Assembly: GCA_947381875.1 (NCBI GenBank)
Contig: CANCXY010000011.1
Coordinates: 1-26,268 of the forward strand
Direction: 5' to 3'
Origin: an uncultured Clostridia bacterium
GTDB taxonomy: Bacteria; Bacillota; Clostridia; Oscillospirales; Ruminococcaceae
Length of the DNA: 26,268 bases
The translations under genes were made by a program, and so were the position numbers. Below are positions 7,162 through 15,422 of the stretch, in pieces. The notes beneath the pieces are model-generated. The model was given only the letters and a program-made list of their open reading frames with translations. It was not told the DNA's origin and searched no databases. Position 1 is the first letter of the stretch. Each line of letters opens with the position of its first letter.

Positions 7162-9462
7162 TCACGCGCGCAGCACGATGGCCCCTTCCTCGGCGTCTAC
7201 GGTGACGGCAGCCAAGGGTTCGCCCGCGATGATGCGTTCGGCGAGGCCGTCCTCCACTTCCTTTCGGATGGTGCGGCGCAGGTCGCGCGCGCCGAATTTG
7301 CCGCCTTTGGCCTTTTCGCACAGCAGGGCAAGGGCTTCCTCCGTCCAGTCGAGACCAATGCCCTTTGCGGCCAGCGGCTCTTTGTATTCGCTCAGCATCA
7401 GCGCGGCGATCTTGTGCAGGCTCTCCGGCGAGAGGGGCGCGAATGTGACAATCTCGTCTACGCGGCTCATAAATTCCGGGCGCAGGAAATCGCTCAGCGC
7501 TTTCATCGCCTTATCACGGCTCATCTGCTCAATGGTTCGGTTGAAGCCGGTCTCGCCTGTCTTGTCGCCAGAACCGGCGTTGCTTGTCATACAAATGACC
7601 GTGTTTTCAAAATTGACCGGGCGGCCCTGCGCGTCGTTGATCCTGCCCTCGTCCAGGATTTGCAGCAGCAGGTTCATCACGTCCGGGTGGGCCTTTTCTA
7701 TCTCATCGAACAGCACCACACTGTAGGGCTTGCGGCGCACCTTCTCCGTGAGCTGCCCGGCCTCGTCGTAGCCGACATAGCCCGGCGGGGAACCGATCAG
7801 GCGGCTGACTGTGTGCTTCTCCATAAATTCCGACATATCCAGCCGGATCAGCGGGTCGACCGTATCAAAGAGCTGCATGGCAAGCTGACGCACCAGCTCC
7901 GTTTTGCCCACGCCCGTTGGTCCCACAAAGATAAAACTGGCCGGGCGGCGGCGCGCGGCGATATCGGCGCGGCTGCGCTTGACGGCCTTCGCCACTAACT
8001 CCACCGCCTCGTCCTGCCCGATGATGGCCTTTTTCAGATTCCCTTCCAACTGCGCTAACTTGGTGTATTCCGTCTCCTTTACCTTCGCAGCGGGCACGCC
8101 TGTCCACAGCTCGATCACCTTCGCGATATCCTCCATTGTAACGGGGATCTCAGCGACAGCCTCACGCAGGGCGGGCAGCGCCGATTCCAGCGGCAGGATA
8201 TTTGCCTTAATCTCGGCCAACTTGTTGTAATCCGGCCCCTCTTTCGCCTGCTCCTGCTCTTTCTCGGCCTCCTGCAACGCGGCGAGCTGCTTTTCCGCCT
8301 CGGCCCACTCAGTGATCTCCGGGTGGCGCAGGCTGCAGCAGGCGCACGCCTCGTCCAACAGGTCGATGGCCTTATCCGGCAAAAAGCGATCGGTGATATA
8401 GCGCTCCGCCAGTGTGACAGTGCTGCGCACGATGGCGTCGCTCACCTTGACATGGTGGTACGCCTCATAGTAGGGCCGCACACCTAAAATCACCGCCGTG
8501 GCGGCATCGAGCGACGGCTCCTCCACACGGATGGGCTGGAAACGGCGTTCCAGCGCCTGGTCTTTCTCAATAAACTTGCGGTATTCCGCAAACGTCGTCG
8601 CGCCGATTACCTGTATCTCCCCGCGGGAGAGCGCGGGTTTCATGATGTTGGCGGCATTCATCGCGCCCTCAGAATCGCCCGCGCCGGTGAGGTTGTGTAT
8701 CTCGTCGATAAACAGGATCACGTTGCCCGCGGCCTTTACCTCCTCAATCAGCCCCTTGACGCGGCTCTCGAATTGGCCCCGGAACTGCGTGCCCGCGACA
8801 AGGCTGGTAAGGTCCATCAGGTAAATTTCCTTGTCGCGCAGGCGCTGCGGCACCTCGCCCGCCGCGATGCGCAGGGCGATGCCTTCGGCGATGGCCGTTT
8901 TGCCCACGCCCGCTTCGCCGATCAGGCAGGGGTTGTTCTTCTGGCGGCGGGAGAGGATCTGTACCGTGCGGTAGATTTCCTGGTCCCGCCCCACAATGCG
9001 GTCCAATTTTCCGTCGCGCGCCTTGCGTGTGAGGTTGTCGCAGTAATTGTCGAGGAATTTCCGTTTCCGGCCCCGGTCGTTTTTGCTTTTGGGTTCGGGG
9101 CGCTCCGGCTCTTTCTCCGTGCCGCCGCGCCCGAACATGCCGAACGGGAGCGTCGCGCTGCCGCCCTGCTCAAAATCGCCGTTCTCCTCCGGCTCCTCCG
9201 CGCTTTCGGACGAGCCGAAGCCCATCCCGCGCAGCATATCGGAAGGGCTCATCTCCCCATTTTCCATGATCCCGGCGATATGCTCCTCCATGTTTTCGAG
9301 GTCGTTGTCCGAGATGCCAAAGCGTTTCATGATATCATCCAGCGGCTTGATGCCGAGTTCGCGCGCGCAGGAAAGGCAGTAGCCCTCGCTTTTCGCCTGG
9401 CCGTTTTCGTACCGCTGCACAAAGACGATGGCGGGGCGTTTTTTGCACCGGGAACACATCAT
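7162..9462 (-). CDS. ATP-dependent Clp protease ATP-binding subunit, ClpE-type
   Basis: A 766-residue Hsp100 unfoldase with two AAA+ modules. The N-terminus has a four-cysteine zinc finger (C3, C6, C29, C32) in place of the double Clp_N domain, which is the hallmark of ClpE. A polar linker follows. D1 has Walker A GEAGVGKT (182-189) and Walker B ILFIDE (249-254). A coiled middle domain spans about 380-435. D2 has Walker A GPTGVGKT (514-521), Walker B VVLFDE (583-588) and sensor/arginine-finger regions. It should unfold proteins for ClpP in the cytosol. The ClpP-docking tripeptide, usually [ILV]-G-[FL], appears as TGF at 638-640. Two ATGs are adjacent (9462, 9459), with AAAGGA 11 bases above the first. 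No CtsR-like heptad repeat was seen upstream. A repeat element separates it from cvpA. Confidence 0.92.
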   Translation of the reverse strand: MMCSRCKKRPAIVFVQRYENGQAKSEGYCLSCARELGIKPLDDIMKRFGISDNDLENMEEHIAGIMENGEMSPSDMLRGMGFGSSESAEEPEENGDFEQGGSATLPFGMFGRGGTEKEPERPEPKSKNDRGRKRKFLDNYCDNLTRKARDGKLDRIVGRDQEIYRTVQILSRRQKNNPCLIGEAGVGKTAIAEGIALRIAAGEVPQRLRDKEIYLMDLTSLVAGTQFRGQFESRVKGLIEEVKAAGNVILFIDEIHNLTGAGDSEGAMNAANIMKPALSRGEIQVIGATTFAEYRKFIEKDQALERRFQPIRVEEPSLDAATAVILGVRPYYEAYHHVKVSDAIVRSTVTLAERYITDRFLPDKAIDLLDEACACCSLRHPEITEWAEAEKQLAALQEAEKEQEQAKEGPDYNKLAEIKANILPLESALPALREAVAEIPVTMEDIAKVIELWTGVPAAKVKETEYTKLAQLEGNLKKAIIGQDEAVELVAKAVKRSRADIAARRRPASFIFVGPTGVGKTELVRQLAMQLFDTVDPLIRLDMSEFMEKHTVSRLIGSPPGYVGYDEAGQLTEKVRRKPYSVVLFDEIEKAHPDVMNLLLQILDEGRINDAQGRPVNFENTVICMTSNAGSGDKTGETGFNRTIEQMSRDKAMKALSDFLRPEFMSRVDEIVTFAPLSPESLHKIAALMLSEYKEPLAAKGIGLDWTEEALALLCEKAKGGKFGARDLRRTIRKEVEDGLAERIIAGEPLAAVTVDAEEGAIVLRA

Positions 9463-9487
9463 AATACATTGATTCCTTTCGGTTTTA

Positions 9488-9579
9488 ATATAGTCTGGTT
9501 TTTATATAGAAGAATCTTTCGGCACTTCCCGTCTTCCAAGCGGGAAAACGCCAAGGATTTTCAACAGTGTGGACTACAG
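9488..9579. repeat. CTATAG-ended palindromic element, copy 2
   Basis: A 92-base element with ATATAGTC on the left and GGATTTTCAACAGTGTGGACTACAG on the right. The right end matches copy 1 (4322-4345) in the pattern GATTTTCAAC-N2-TRTKGACTAYAG. An inner hairpin TTCCCG/CGGGAA lies at 9526-9546. The right end contains the TAG stop (9574-9576) of the cvpA-type gene, in the same relation as copy 1 to the GNAT gene. The sequence forms the leader of the clpE-type gene. Confidence 0.55.
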
Positions 9580-10257
9580 GAACGGGTTATACGCCGCAAA
9601 GAAGGAATAGAATTTGCTGGCGGCCAGCGTCTGGTCGTTCAGCACCGGCAGCGTGCCGTTTGTAATAACGACAATCGCCCAGATCAGGCACAGCCCCAAC
9701 AGCACATACAGCACGCCCGCCGCCGCGCCAATCACGCCGCCCAGCAGCTTATTCGCGCCGCCGATCAGCGGGATGCGGTTCACGTTCTTAAAGGCCGTCA
9801 CCAGCAGCGCCGCCACAATGCGGCACAGGGAAAAGGTGGCAAAAAACACCACCACGCTGATAAGCGGGATTACGAGCGGCGCGATGACACGCTCCACCAC
9901 CTGCTGCGCGATATTGGGCGCGCCCGAATCGAGCAGCCCCGCCGCCGACGCGCCAATCTCATCCAACAGCCGCTGCGGCAAAAAGCCCGACAGGCCGCCC
10001 AGCAGCGCCTGCAAATTCACACCGCCCTGCTGTTGGATATTATGTGCCATTTTATCAATAAGCCCCGATTTGAAAAAATTTTCAAACACCGTGGGTGACA
10101 CTTTCCCCGAAACGGCCCACGCCAGCCCCATAGAGAGCAGATTGGCCGCAAGGTCAATGATGCCCGCCAGAAACCCTTTGCGCGCGTAATAAATGGTCGT
10201 GAACAGGATCACCGCGCACAGCGCAAGATCCACAAGGACTGCCGGTGTTTTCTCCAT
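9574..10257 (-). CDS. CvpA family protein
   Basis: A 227-residue membrane protein of the CvpA/colicin V production family. Hydrophobic helices lie near residues 6-24, 28-50, 119-143 and 163-192, with a polar stretch (about 55-115) between helices 2 and 3. Members have been tied to colicin V production, bile-salt and envelope stress and biofilms, but the molecular role is not settled. ATG at 10257 follows ACAGGAGGGG at ideal spacing. The frame extends upstream to 10386 only through the hairpin array and is rejected there. The gene is followed by the clpE-type gene and preceded by a DUF5711 gene, a set I associate with clostridial genomes. Its last codons, CTG TAG, form the end of a repeat element. 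Confidence 0.85.
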   Translation of the reverse strand: MEKTPAVLVDLALCAVILFTTIYYARKGFLAGIIDLAANLLSMGLAWAVSGKVSPTVFENFFKSGLIDKMAHNIQQQGGVNLQALLGGLSGFLPQRLLDEIGASAAGLLDSGAPNIAQQVVERVIAPLVIPLISVVVFFATFSLCRIVAALLVTAFKNVNRIPLIGGANKLLGGVIGAAAGVLYVLLGLCLIWAIVVITNGTLPVLNDQTLAASKFYSFFAAYNPFL

Positions 10258-10286
10258 ATCGCTTTCCCCTCCTGTCGTTGGGCCGT

Positions 10287-10378
10287 CAGGGGCTCCGCCC
10301 CTGAACCCCACCGGGCGCCGCCCGGACCTGCCAGAGGCTCTGCCTCTGGACTCCGCCAAAGGGGCGCAGCCCCTTTGG
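10287..10378. repeat. GC-rich hairpin-array repeat, copy 2 (four hairpins)
   Basis: Four perfect hairpins: CAGGGGC/GCCCCTG (10287-10303), CCGGGC/GCCCGG (10311-10325), CCAGAGGC/GCCTCTGG (10331-10349) and CCAAAGGGGC/GCCCCTTTGG (10356-10378). The orientation is opposite to copy 1. It lies between the DUF5711 stop and the cvpA ribosome site. Confidence 0.8.
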
Positions 10379-10410
10379 AAACCCATCTTGTTCCAGATTT
10401 TTTGTGTCGT

Positions 10411-11808
10411 TTATGTTTCCGGCGGCGCTTCCGATATTGGCTCGCTTTCCGGCGGCGCGCTGGATACCGGCGCGGACACGCTGTCGGGTGCGGCGGATGG
10501 TTCCGTCTGCGCTGGTGCAGCCTTCGGGTCGAGGACACACACCTGCCCCTGTGTAAGTATCAGCGGCTTTGCGTCTTGGCAAAGCACGGCCAACGGGCGG
10601 TTCTCCGTGCGCACCATGCCCTCGAACGCGCCGTTTTCTTTGTAGCAGAGTACGCCCTCATGCGTCATTACATAGGCCCCGCCGCGTCCCGCTGCCACGC
10701 CCAAGCACCGCGCCCGCACCGCCGCGCTGCCCGTCTCCCGCAGTTTCGCATCCAGAACCGCCAACTGCGTGGCGGCGCTGTGTACGCCGTCGCCAAAGAG
10801 GAGCGCGATCGTTTTGTCTTTCCCGACAGCGGCGCTTTGCAAGGCGCGCCCGGCAAAGCCATAGCGGTACAGCTCGCTTCCGTCCGAGGTCTTATACACC
10901 GCCGCGTAGGTATCGTATACCACGAGGATTTCCGAACTGGACAGGTAGTACAGCTTCAGCGGCAATCCCTCCGTGTTGCGGATGGTGATATAGTCGTCCC
11001 GGCCCGTGTGCATCAGGTAGACCGAGCCGCCCAGCGCGCCGCCCGACGCGTAGGGGCAGCCCGCCGCGAACTGCTTGTTATCGGAACAGGCGGCCAGCGC
11101 CGTGGGCAGGTCCTGTGTGCGGAAAGCATAGATTTCCTCAAACGAGGCGTTATAGATCGTCAGCCGCGACTTTGTGAACACCGCCAGCGTACCGTTCGGA
11201 CTCATGGCGCAAAGCTGCACCGCGTCGTCAAACTTCTGTTCAAATAGTGTGCGACTGCGGCTCTCCACGCGCAGTTCCTTCCCGCCCCGGTTGTAAATAC
11301 ATACGCGCGTATTGCCCGCGGTAATATCCGCCCGGCCATACCCGTGCTGCAAACGGCGCAGTTCGCGCCCGCCCGCCGAGTAAAGCACTAAATCCTGCCC
11401 GCCCACCGCCGCAAACCCGCCCGAAAGCGGCTGCGCGGTGCGGAAGCCTGTCAGCGTGAACGAGGCCGGGAAGCCGGGGCCGGGCGTGAGCGCGATGGTA
11501 ACGGTATCCACCAAGTCGCCCAACAGCGCCAGCGACGCGCCATAGATGCCCGTAAAGCCCGCCAGCACCGCCGCCAGCAGCACAACGCATACAATACCAA
11601 TGCGCAAATGCCGCATGCGCTTTCGGCGGCGGATCTTTTCCAGCCGTTCGACGTTGCCTCGCGGCGCGTGTGCAGCCTGCTTTGGGGCCGCACCGGCGCG
11701 CTTGCGCTGTACGATATGCACGCCGCGCGGCATCTGTTCCTGCGGGGGCGGCGGGGCCTGCGGTTCCCTTGTATCGCATGAAATCCAGTCCATAAATTTC
11801 TGTTTCAC
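10411..11808 (-). CDS. DUF5711 family membrane-anchored beta-propeller-like protein
   Basis: A 465-residue protein in three parts. The N-terminal cytoplasmic part (1-67) is rich in Pro, Gln and Arg. One membrane helix lies at about 68-92 (LRIGIVCVVLLAAVLAGFTG). A long extracytoplasmic domain follows, with repeated short strands of the type 'LxVYxxxGxELxR' seen in propeller folds. The last 40 or so residues are a Pro/Ser/Glu-rich low-complexity tail that may reach into or through the cell wall. This matches DUF5711, a family of unknown function. The first in-frame codon is GTG at 11808, which overlaps the truA stop as GTGA and suggests coupled translation. An ATG five codons later (11793) is an alternative start. 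I infer a surface or sensing role only from topology. Confidence 0.75.
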   Translation of the reverse strand: MKQKFMDWISCDTREPQAPPPPQEQMPRGVHIVQRKRAGAAPKQAAHAPRGNVERLEKIRRRKRMRHLRIGIVCVVLLAAVLAGFTGIYGASLALLGDLVDTVTIALTPGPGFPASFTLTGFRTAQPLSGGFAAVGGQDLVLYSAGGRELRRLQHGYGRADITAGNTRVCIYNRGGKELRVESRSRTLFEQKFDDAVQLCAMSPNGTLAVFTKSRLTIYNASFEEIYAFRTQDLPTALAACSDNKQFAAGCPYASGGALGGSVYLMHTGRDDYITIRNTEGLPLKLYYLSSSEILVVYDTYAAVYKTSDGSELYRYGFAGRALQSAAVGKDKTIALLFGDGVHSAATQLAVLDAKLRETGSAAVRARCLGVAAGRGGAYVMTHEGVLCYKENGAFEGMVRTENRPLAVLCQDAKPLILTQGQVCVLDPKAAPAQTEPSAAPDSVSAPVSSAPPESEPISEAPPET

Positions 11809-12578
11809 TCTCCGCCGCTCTGCGCGGGCACGCAGAAATCCGGCTTTTCATAGTGTACTTTCCAGAGGAACAAGCCCCCGGCGGGAGCGGTGTCGCCCGC
11901 CAGCGCACGGTCCCTGCCCCGAATCACCTCCGGCACGCGCTCAGGCTCCATGCGCCCCGCGCCTGCCTCCACAAGCGTTCCCATCATAATGCGTACCATG
12001 TTGTAGAGGTAGCCGTCCGCGCACACATGGAAGGAAATATCCTCCCCTTCCCGGCGCACCCGCGCGAAAAACACGGTGCGGCGCGTATCGGCGATATCCC
12101 CGCCCACCGATTGAAACGAGGCAAAGTCATGGGTGCCGACAAAGTACGCGGCGGCCCGCGCCATCTTTTCCGCATTCAGCGGCGCGGGATAGCGCCAGCA
12201 CAGCCCGTTCTGGAAGGGGTCGGCGATGGGGCTGTTGTGGATTCGGTACAGGTATTCCTTGCATATGGCGCTGTAGCGGGCGTGGAAACCGGGCGGGACC
12301 TCCCGCGCGGACACCACCCGGATATCGTCGGGCAGGAAGCGGTTGACGGCCAGCGGCAGCTTGCGCGGCGCGATAGGCTTTGGCTGTGTGTAGCTGACGC
12401 AGTAGCCCATCGCATGCACGCCCGCATCCGTGCGCGAACAGCCCTTGACGGGCGGGCGTGTGCCGTACAGGCGTTCCAGCGCGTCTTGCAACACCTCGCA
12501 CACCGAGAGCGCGTTTTTCTGCACCTGGAAACCGTGATAGCGCGCGCCGTTGAATTTCAGGGTGATCAGCGTGTGCAT
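11805..12578 (-). CDS. truA: tRNA pseudouridine(38-40) synthase TruA
   Basis: Isomerises uridine to pseudouridine at positions 38, 39 and 40 in the anticodon arm of tRNAs. The 257-residue length is standard. The catalytic motif CSRTDAGVHA is at 47-56 with Asp51 as the nucleophile, and the FHARYSA segment and a C-terminal FLYNMVRIMMG-like motif (here YLYNMVRIMMGTLVEAG) are intact. ATG at 12578 has GGCGGGAGGG just upstream and starts 18 bases after the ecfT stop. The order ecfA1-ecfA2-ecfT-truA is the classical Gram-positive arrangement. Its stop overlaps the GTG start of the DUF5711 gene by four bases. Confidence 0.97.
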   Translation of the reverse strand: MHTLITLKFNGARYHGFQVQKNALSVCEVLQDALERLYGTRPPVKGCSRTDAGVHAMGYCVSYTQPKPIAPRKLPLAVNRFLPDDIRVVSAREVPPGFHARYSAICKEYLYRIHNSPIADPFQNGLCWRYPAPLNAEKMARAAAYFVGTHDFASFQSVGGDIADTRRTVFFARVRREGEDISFHVCADGYLYNMVRIMMGTLVEAGAGRMEPERVPEVIRGRDRALAGDTAPAGGLFLWKVHYEKPDFCVPAQSGGE

Positions 12579-12596
12579 ATGTCCCTCCCGCCGGTT

Positions 12597-13415
12597 TTAT
12601 CCAATGCGCTTAAACCAGAGATTGCTCAGGCCAATGGCTGTGAATACAAGCACCGCCAACGCGGCAATGGCAAGGTCGGACGGGCGCATGCGTAATTGTT
12701 TGAGGCGCGTGCGCCCCTCGCCTCCGTGGTAGCAACGGCATTCCATCGCCATCGCCAGTTCATCGGCGCGGCGGAAAGCCGAGACAAATAAGGGGATCAG
12801 CACGGGGATCAGGGCTTTGACGCGCTGACGCAGGGTGCCGGAATCCAGCTCCGCGCCGCGCGCCTTCTGCGCGTTCATAATCTTCTCTGTCTCCTCCAAC
12901 AGCACCGGGATAAAGCGGAGGGCGATCGTCATCATCATCGCCAACTCATGCACGGGCAGATGGAGCTTGGACAGGGGCATCAAAAGCTGTTCAATGGCGT
13001 CCGTCAGCACAATGGGACTGGTGGTATACGTCAGCAGGCTGGTGCCTGCAATCAGGCAGATGATACGCACGGCCATGACAATGGCATAATAGATGCCCTC
13101 GCGGTAAATGGTGAAAATCCACCAGGAGAAAATCGGCTCGCTTGGCCCGGTCATAAAAAACAGGTTGAGTACCGCCGTAAACAGGAGGATGGGGATGATG
13201 GGCTTGATGCTCTTGGCAATGAGCTTCAAAGGAATCTTTGCAATGGTATACAGCACCACCAGGAACACAATGGAAATCACAAGCCCCATCGGGTTGGAGC
13301 CGACGAACAGCATCACGATATAGGCGATCGTCAGCACGAGTTTTACGCGGGGGTCAAGACGATGGAGCGCCGAATGGCCGGGGAAATGCTGACCGATGGT
13401 GATGTCCCGCAGCAT
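12597..13415 (-). CDS. ecfT: Energy-coupling factor transporter transmembrane protein EcfT
   Basis: The 272-residue membrane scaffold of a group II ECF importer. It binds the two ATPases and whichever substrate-binding S component is present. The DPRVKLVLTI start of helix 1 is at 21-30, and further helices lie at about 42-58, 72-88, 108-130 and 244-262. Of the two Ala-Arg-Gly coupling motifs known in EcfT, the first is intact (ARG at 185-187). The second, usually MEARGY, reads MECRCY at 224-229. The start at 13415 lies one base after the ecfA2 stop (TGA-G-ATG), so translation is coupled. No S-component gene lies in the window, so the substrate (vitamin, purine or metal) is open. Confidence 0.93.
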   Translation of the reverse strand: MLRDITIGQHFPGHSALHRLDPRVKLVLTIAYIVMLFVGSNPMGLVISIVFLVVLYTIAKIPLKLIAKSIKPIIPILLFTAVLNLFFMTGPSEPIFSWWIFTIYREGIYYAIVMAVRIICLIAGTSLLTYTTSPIVLTDAIEQLLMPLSKLHLPVHELAMMMTIALRFIPVLLEETEKIMNAQKARGAELDSGTLRQRVKALIPVLIPLFVSAFRRADELAMAMECRCYHGGEGRTRLKQLRMRPSDLAIAALAVLVFTAIGLSNLWFKRIG

Positions 13416-13416
13416 C

Positions 13417-14283
13417 TCACGCACCCCCTTTCGCGGCCCGCGCGGCCAGGATGGTTTTGACGGCATAGGGGACGGTGTATACATCGGCGTCGATATCCAG
13501 CCCCATTTCCCGCAGGCGCAGGAACACCTTCGTCACTTCAGGCACGGAAAGGCCCAGTTTTAGCAGCTCCGGCGCGCGCGCGAACACCTTCGCCGTCTCG
13601 TCGTACATAGCAATCTTCCCGGCGTTCAGCACCAGTACGCGGCTGGCGTAGCGCGCCACGTCCTCCATCGAGTGGCTGACAAGTACGACGGTCGTCCCCG
13701 TCTCCTTGTGGTAGCGGTGTATCTGTCCCAGGATGGTATCGCGCCCCTCCGGGTCCAGCCCGGCGGCGGGTTCATCCAAAACGATCACCTTCGGTTCCAT
13801 CGCCAATACGCCCGCAATAGCGACGCGCCGTTTCTGCCCGCCCGAAAGCTCAAAGGGGCTGCGCTGGAGCCACGCCTCTTCAATCCCGCAGAAAGCGGCG
13901 GCCCGGCGCACGCGCGCTTCAATTTCCGGTTTCGACAGGCCCATGTTGCCCGGCCCGAACGCGATATCTTTGTAGACCGTCTCCTCAAAGAGCTGGTACT
14001 CCGGGTACTGAAACACAAGGCCGACTTTGAAACGGAACTGCCGGATCTTCGCGGGGTCGGCCCAGAGGTCCTCGCCGTCAATATACACCTTGCCGGAGGA
14101 TGGGCGGTTGATGCCATTGAAATGGGCGATCAGCGTAGATTTGCCGCACCCTGTCGCGCCAATCACGCCCACAAACGCCCCCTGTTCGATTTCAAAGCTC
14201 ACATGGTCCAGCGCCACCGTCTCGTCGGGCATGCCGGGATTATAGAGGTAGGTCAGGTCCTCGGTTTTCACGATCGCAGGCAT
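13417..14283 (-). CDS. ecfA2: Energy-coupling factor transporter ATPase EcfA2
   Basis: A 288-residue ABC ATPase that pairs with EcfA1 to power the ECF importer. Walker A is GATGCGKST (42-50), the signature is ELSGGQKRRVAIAG, and Walker B/D-loop is VIVLDEPAAGLDPEG, the DEPAAGLDP form that marks EcfA2 rather than EcfA1. The switch histidine lies in LVSHSMEDVARYA. ATG at 14283 follows GGAAGGAGGCG at good spacing, two bases after the ecfA1 stop. A frame extending to 14409 lies inside ecfA1 and is rejected. Confidence 0.95.
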   Translation of the reverse strand: MPAIVKTEDLTYLYNPGMPDETVALDHVSFEIEQGAFVGVIGATGCGKSTLIAHFNGINRPSSGKVYIDGEDLWADPAKIRQFRFKVGLVFQYPEYQLFEETVYKDIAFGPGNMGLSKPEIEARVRRAAAFCGIEEAWLQRSPFELSGGQKRRVAIAGVLAMEPKVIVLDEPAAGLDPEGRDTILGQIHRYHKETGTTVVLVSHSMEDVARYASRVLVLNAGKIAMYDETAKVFARAPELLKLGLSVPEVTKVFLRLREMGLDIDADVYTVPYAVKTILAARAAKGGA

Positions 14284-14285
14284 TC

Positions 14286-15149
14286 TCACGCCTCCTTCCC
14301 GGCGGGCGCGGCACGGCCTGCCAGCAGCTTGTAAATGGCCGCCGCGCAGGATTCCACGTCGATGATGTCGTCCGGCATGGGGCAGCCGGCTTCCGTAAGT
14401 GCGCGGCACAGCTCGGCGGACTGCGGCACATCTAAATGCAGCGCCCGCAGCCGCCCAGCCTGCCGGAAAACCTCTTTGGGCGTGCCCTCCAGCGCAATCT
14501 TCCCCTCGGCCATCACAATCACGCGGTCGGCGGCGGCGGCCTCCTCCATATAGTGTGTAATCTCCACAACGGTGATGCCGTATTCCCGGTTCAGCCGCCG
14601 CACCGTGCGCATCACCTGTTCGCGCCCGATGGGGTCCAGCATGGCGGTGGCCTCGTCGAGTACCAGGCAGTCGGGCCGCATGGCGATAACGCCCGCGATG
14701 GCGACGCGCTGCTTCTGCCCGCCGGAGAGCTTATGCGGCGCTTTTTCGCGGAATTTCCAGACACCCGCCAGGCGCATGGCCTCGTCGACACGCGCGCGCA
14801 TTTCATCGGGCGGCACGCCTAAATTTTCCAGCGCGAACGCAACATCCTCCTCCACGATGGTGGCGACGATCTGGTTATCGGGGTTCTGGAACACCATGCC
14901 GACCTTCTGCCGGATATCAAACAGCCGCGCCTCGTCGCTCGTGGGGATATCCTCCACATACACCGTGCCGCTCTGCGGCAGCAGAATCGCGTTGAAGTGC
15001 TTCGCCAACGTCGACTTCCCGCACCCGTTCGCGCCCAACACCGCCACCAGTTCCCCGCGCCCCACGCGCACCGAAAGCCCGTCCACCGCCGCCTGCCCTT
15101 CGTCCGCGTACCGGAACGTAATATTCTCGCTCTTGAGCATTTCTTTCAT
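14286..15149 (-). CDS. ecfA1: Energy-coupling factor transporter ATPase EcfA1
   Basis: The first ATPase of the ECF module, 287 residues. Walker A is GANGCGKST (39-47), the signature KLSGGQKQRVAIAG, and Walker B CLVLDEATAMLDPIGR, the DEATAMLDP form typical of EcfA1. The switch histidine is in VEITHYMEEAAAADR. Three ATGs are close (15161, 15149, 15140). I choose 15149 because GAGGGAAAGT lies at proper distance. In many Gram-positive bacteria rplQ is immediately upstream. Here a hairpin repeat array and a methyltransferase gene stand there, so the module has been uncoupled from the ribosomal protein operon. No clear promoter was found in the repeat-filled gap. Confidence 0.95.
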   Translation of the reverse strand: MKEMLKSENITFRYADEGQAAVDGLSVRVGRGELVAVLGANGCGKSTLAKHFNAILLPQSGTVYVEDIPTSDEARLFDIRQKVGMVFQNPDNQIVATIVEEDVAFALENLGVPPDEMRARVDEAMRLAGVWKFREKAPHKLSGGQKQRVAIAGVIAMRPDCLVLDEATAMLDPIGREQVMRTVRRLNREYGITVVEITHYMEEAAAADRVIVMAEGKIALEGTPKEVFRQAGRLRALHLDVPQSAELCRALTEAGCPMPDDIIDVESCAAAIYKLLAGRAAPAGKEA

Positions 15150-15168
15150 ACTTTCCCTCATGCTGTGT

Positions 15169-15279
15169 CGGGCTGCCGCCCGAACCTGCCCAGAGGGCGC
15201 CGCCCTCTGGACTCCTGCCAGCCTTTGAAAAGGCTGGACCAAAACTTTCAATCCCCTCGAAAATTGCCATTTTCGAGGG
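15169..15279. repeat. GC-rich hairpin-array repeat, copy 3 (four hairpins)
   Basis: Hairpins are CGGGC/GCCCG (15169-15182), CCAGAGGGC/GCCCTCTGG (15190-15210), CCAGCCTTT/AAAGGCTGG (15218-15237) and CCCTCGAAAA/TTTTCGAGGG (15254-15279). Read on the + strand this copy matches copy 1 read on the minus strand: GTCGGGCTGCCGCCCGAACC is shared, then CTGCCC, GGA-TCC and a CTTT-GA-AAAG stem. It fills the gap between the methyltransferase stop and ecfA1. Confidence 0.8.
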
Positions 15280-15400
15280 ACAAACCCCAAACTCGCGCAC
15301 CGCAAACGCCCTCACAAGCACGCCGCCCTTCTCTCCACCCATAGAGATTCAGCGGCGCACAGCGCCGGACGGGCTGTTCCATTGTTGTTCTTTTTGCCAA

Positions 15401-15422
15401 GCTTTTTCTTTCAAGAAAAAGC
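15401..15422. repeat. AT-rich palindrome containing the methyltransferase stop codon
   Basis: GCTTTTTCTT (15401-15410) and AAGAAAAAGC (15413-15422) form a perfect 10-bp stem around a TC centre. The TGA stop of the methyltransferase (minus strand, 15411-15413) lies at its centre. The stem is too AT-rich, and the following minus-strand sequence too poor in T, for a normal intrinsic terminator. Confidence 0.55.

Noticed and set aside
8695..10098. Long + strand open frame opposite the clpE-type gene and cvpA
   Set aside because: It is antisense to two well-supported genes, has low-complexity Arg/Ala/His composition and no recognisable domain. Such frames are expected opposite GC-rich coding sequence.
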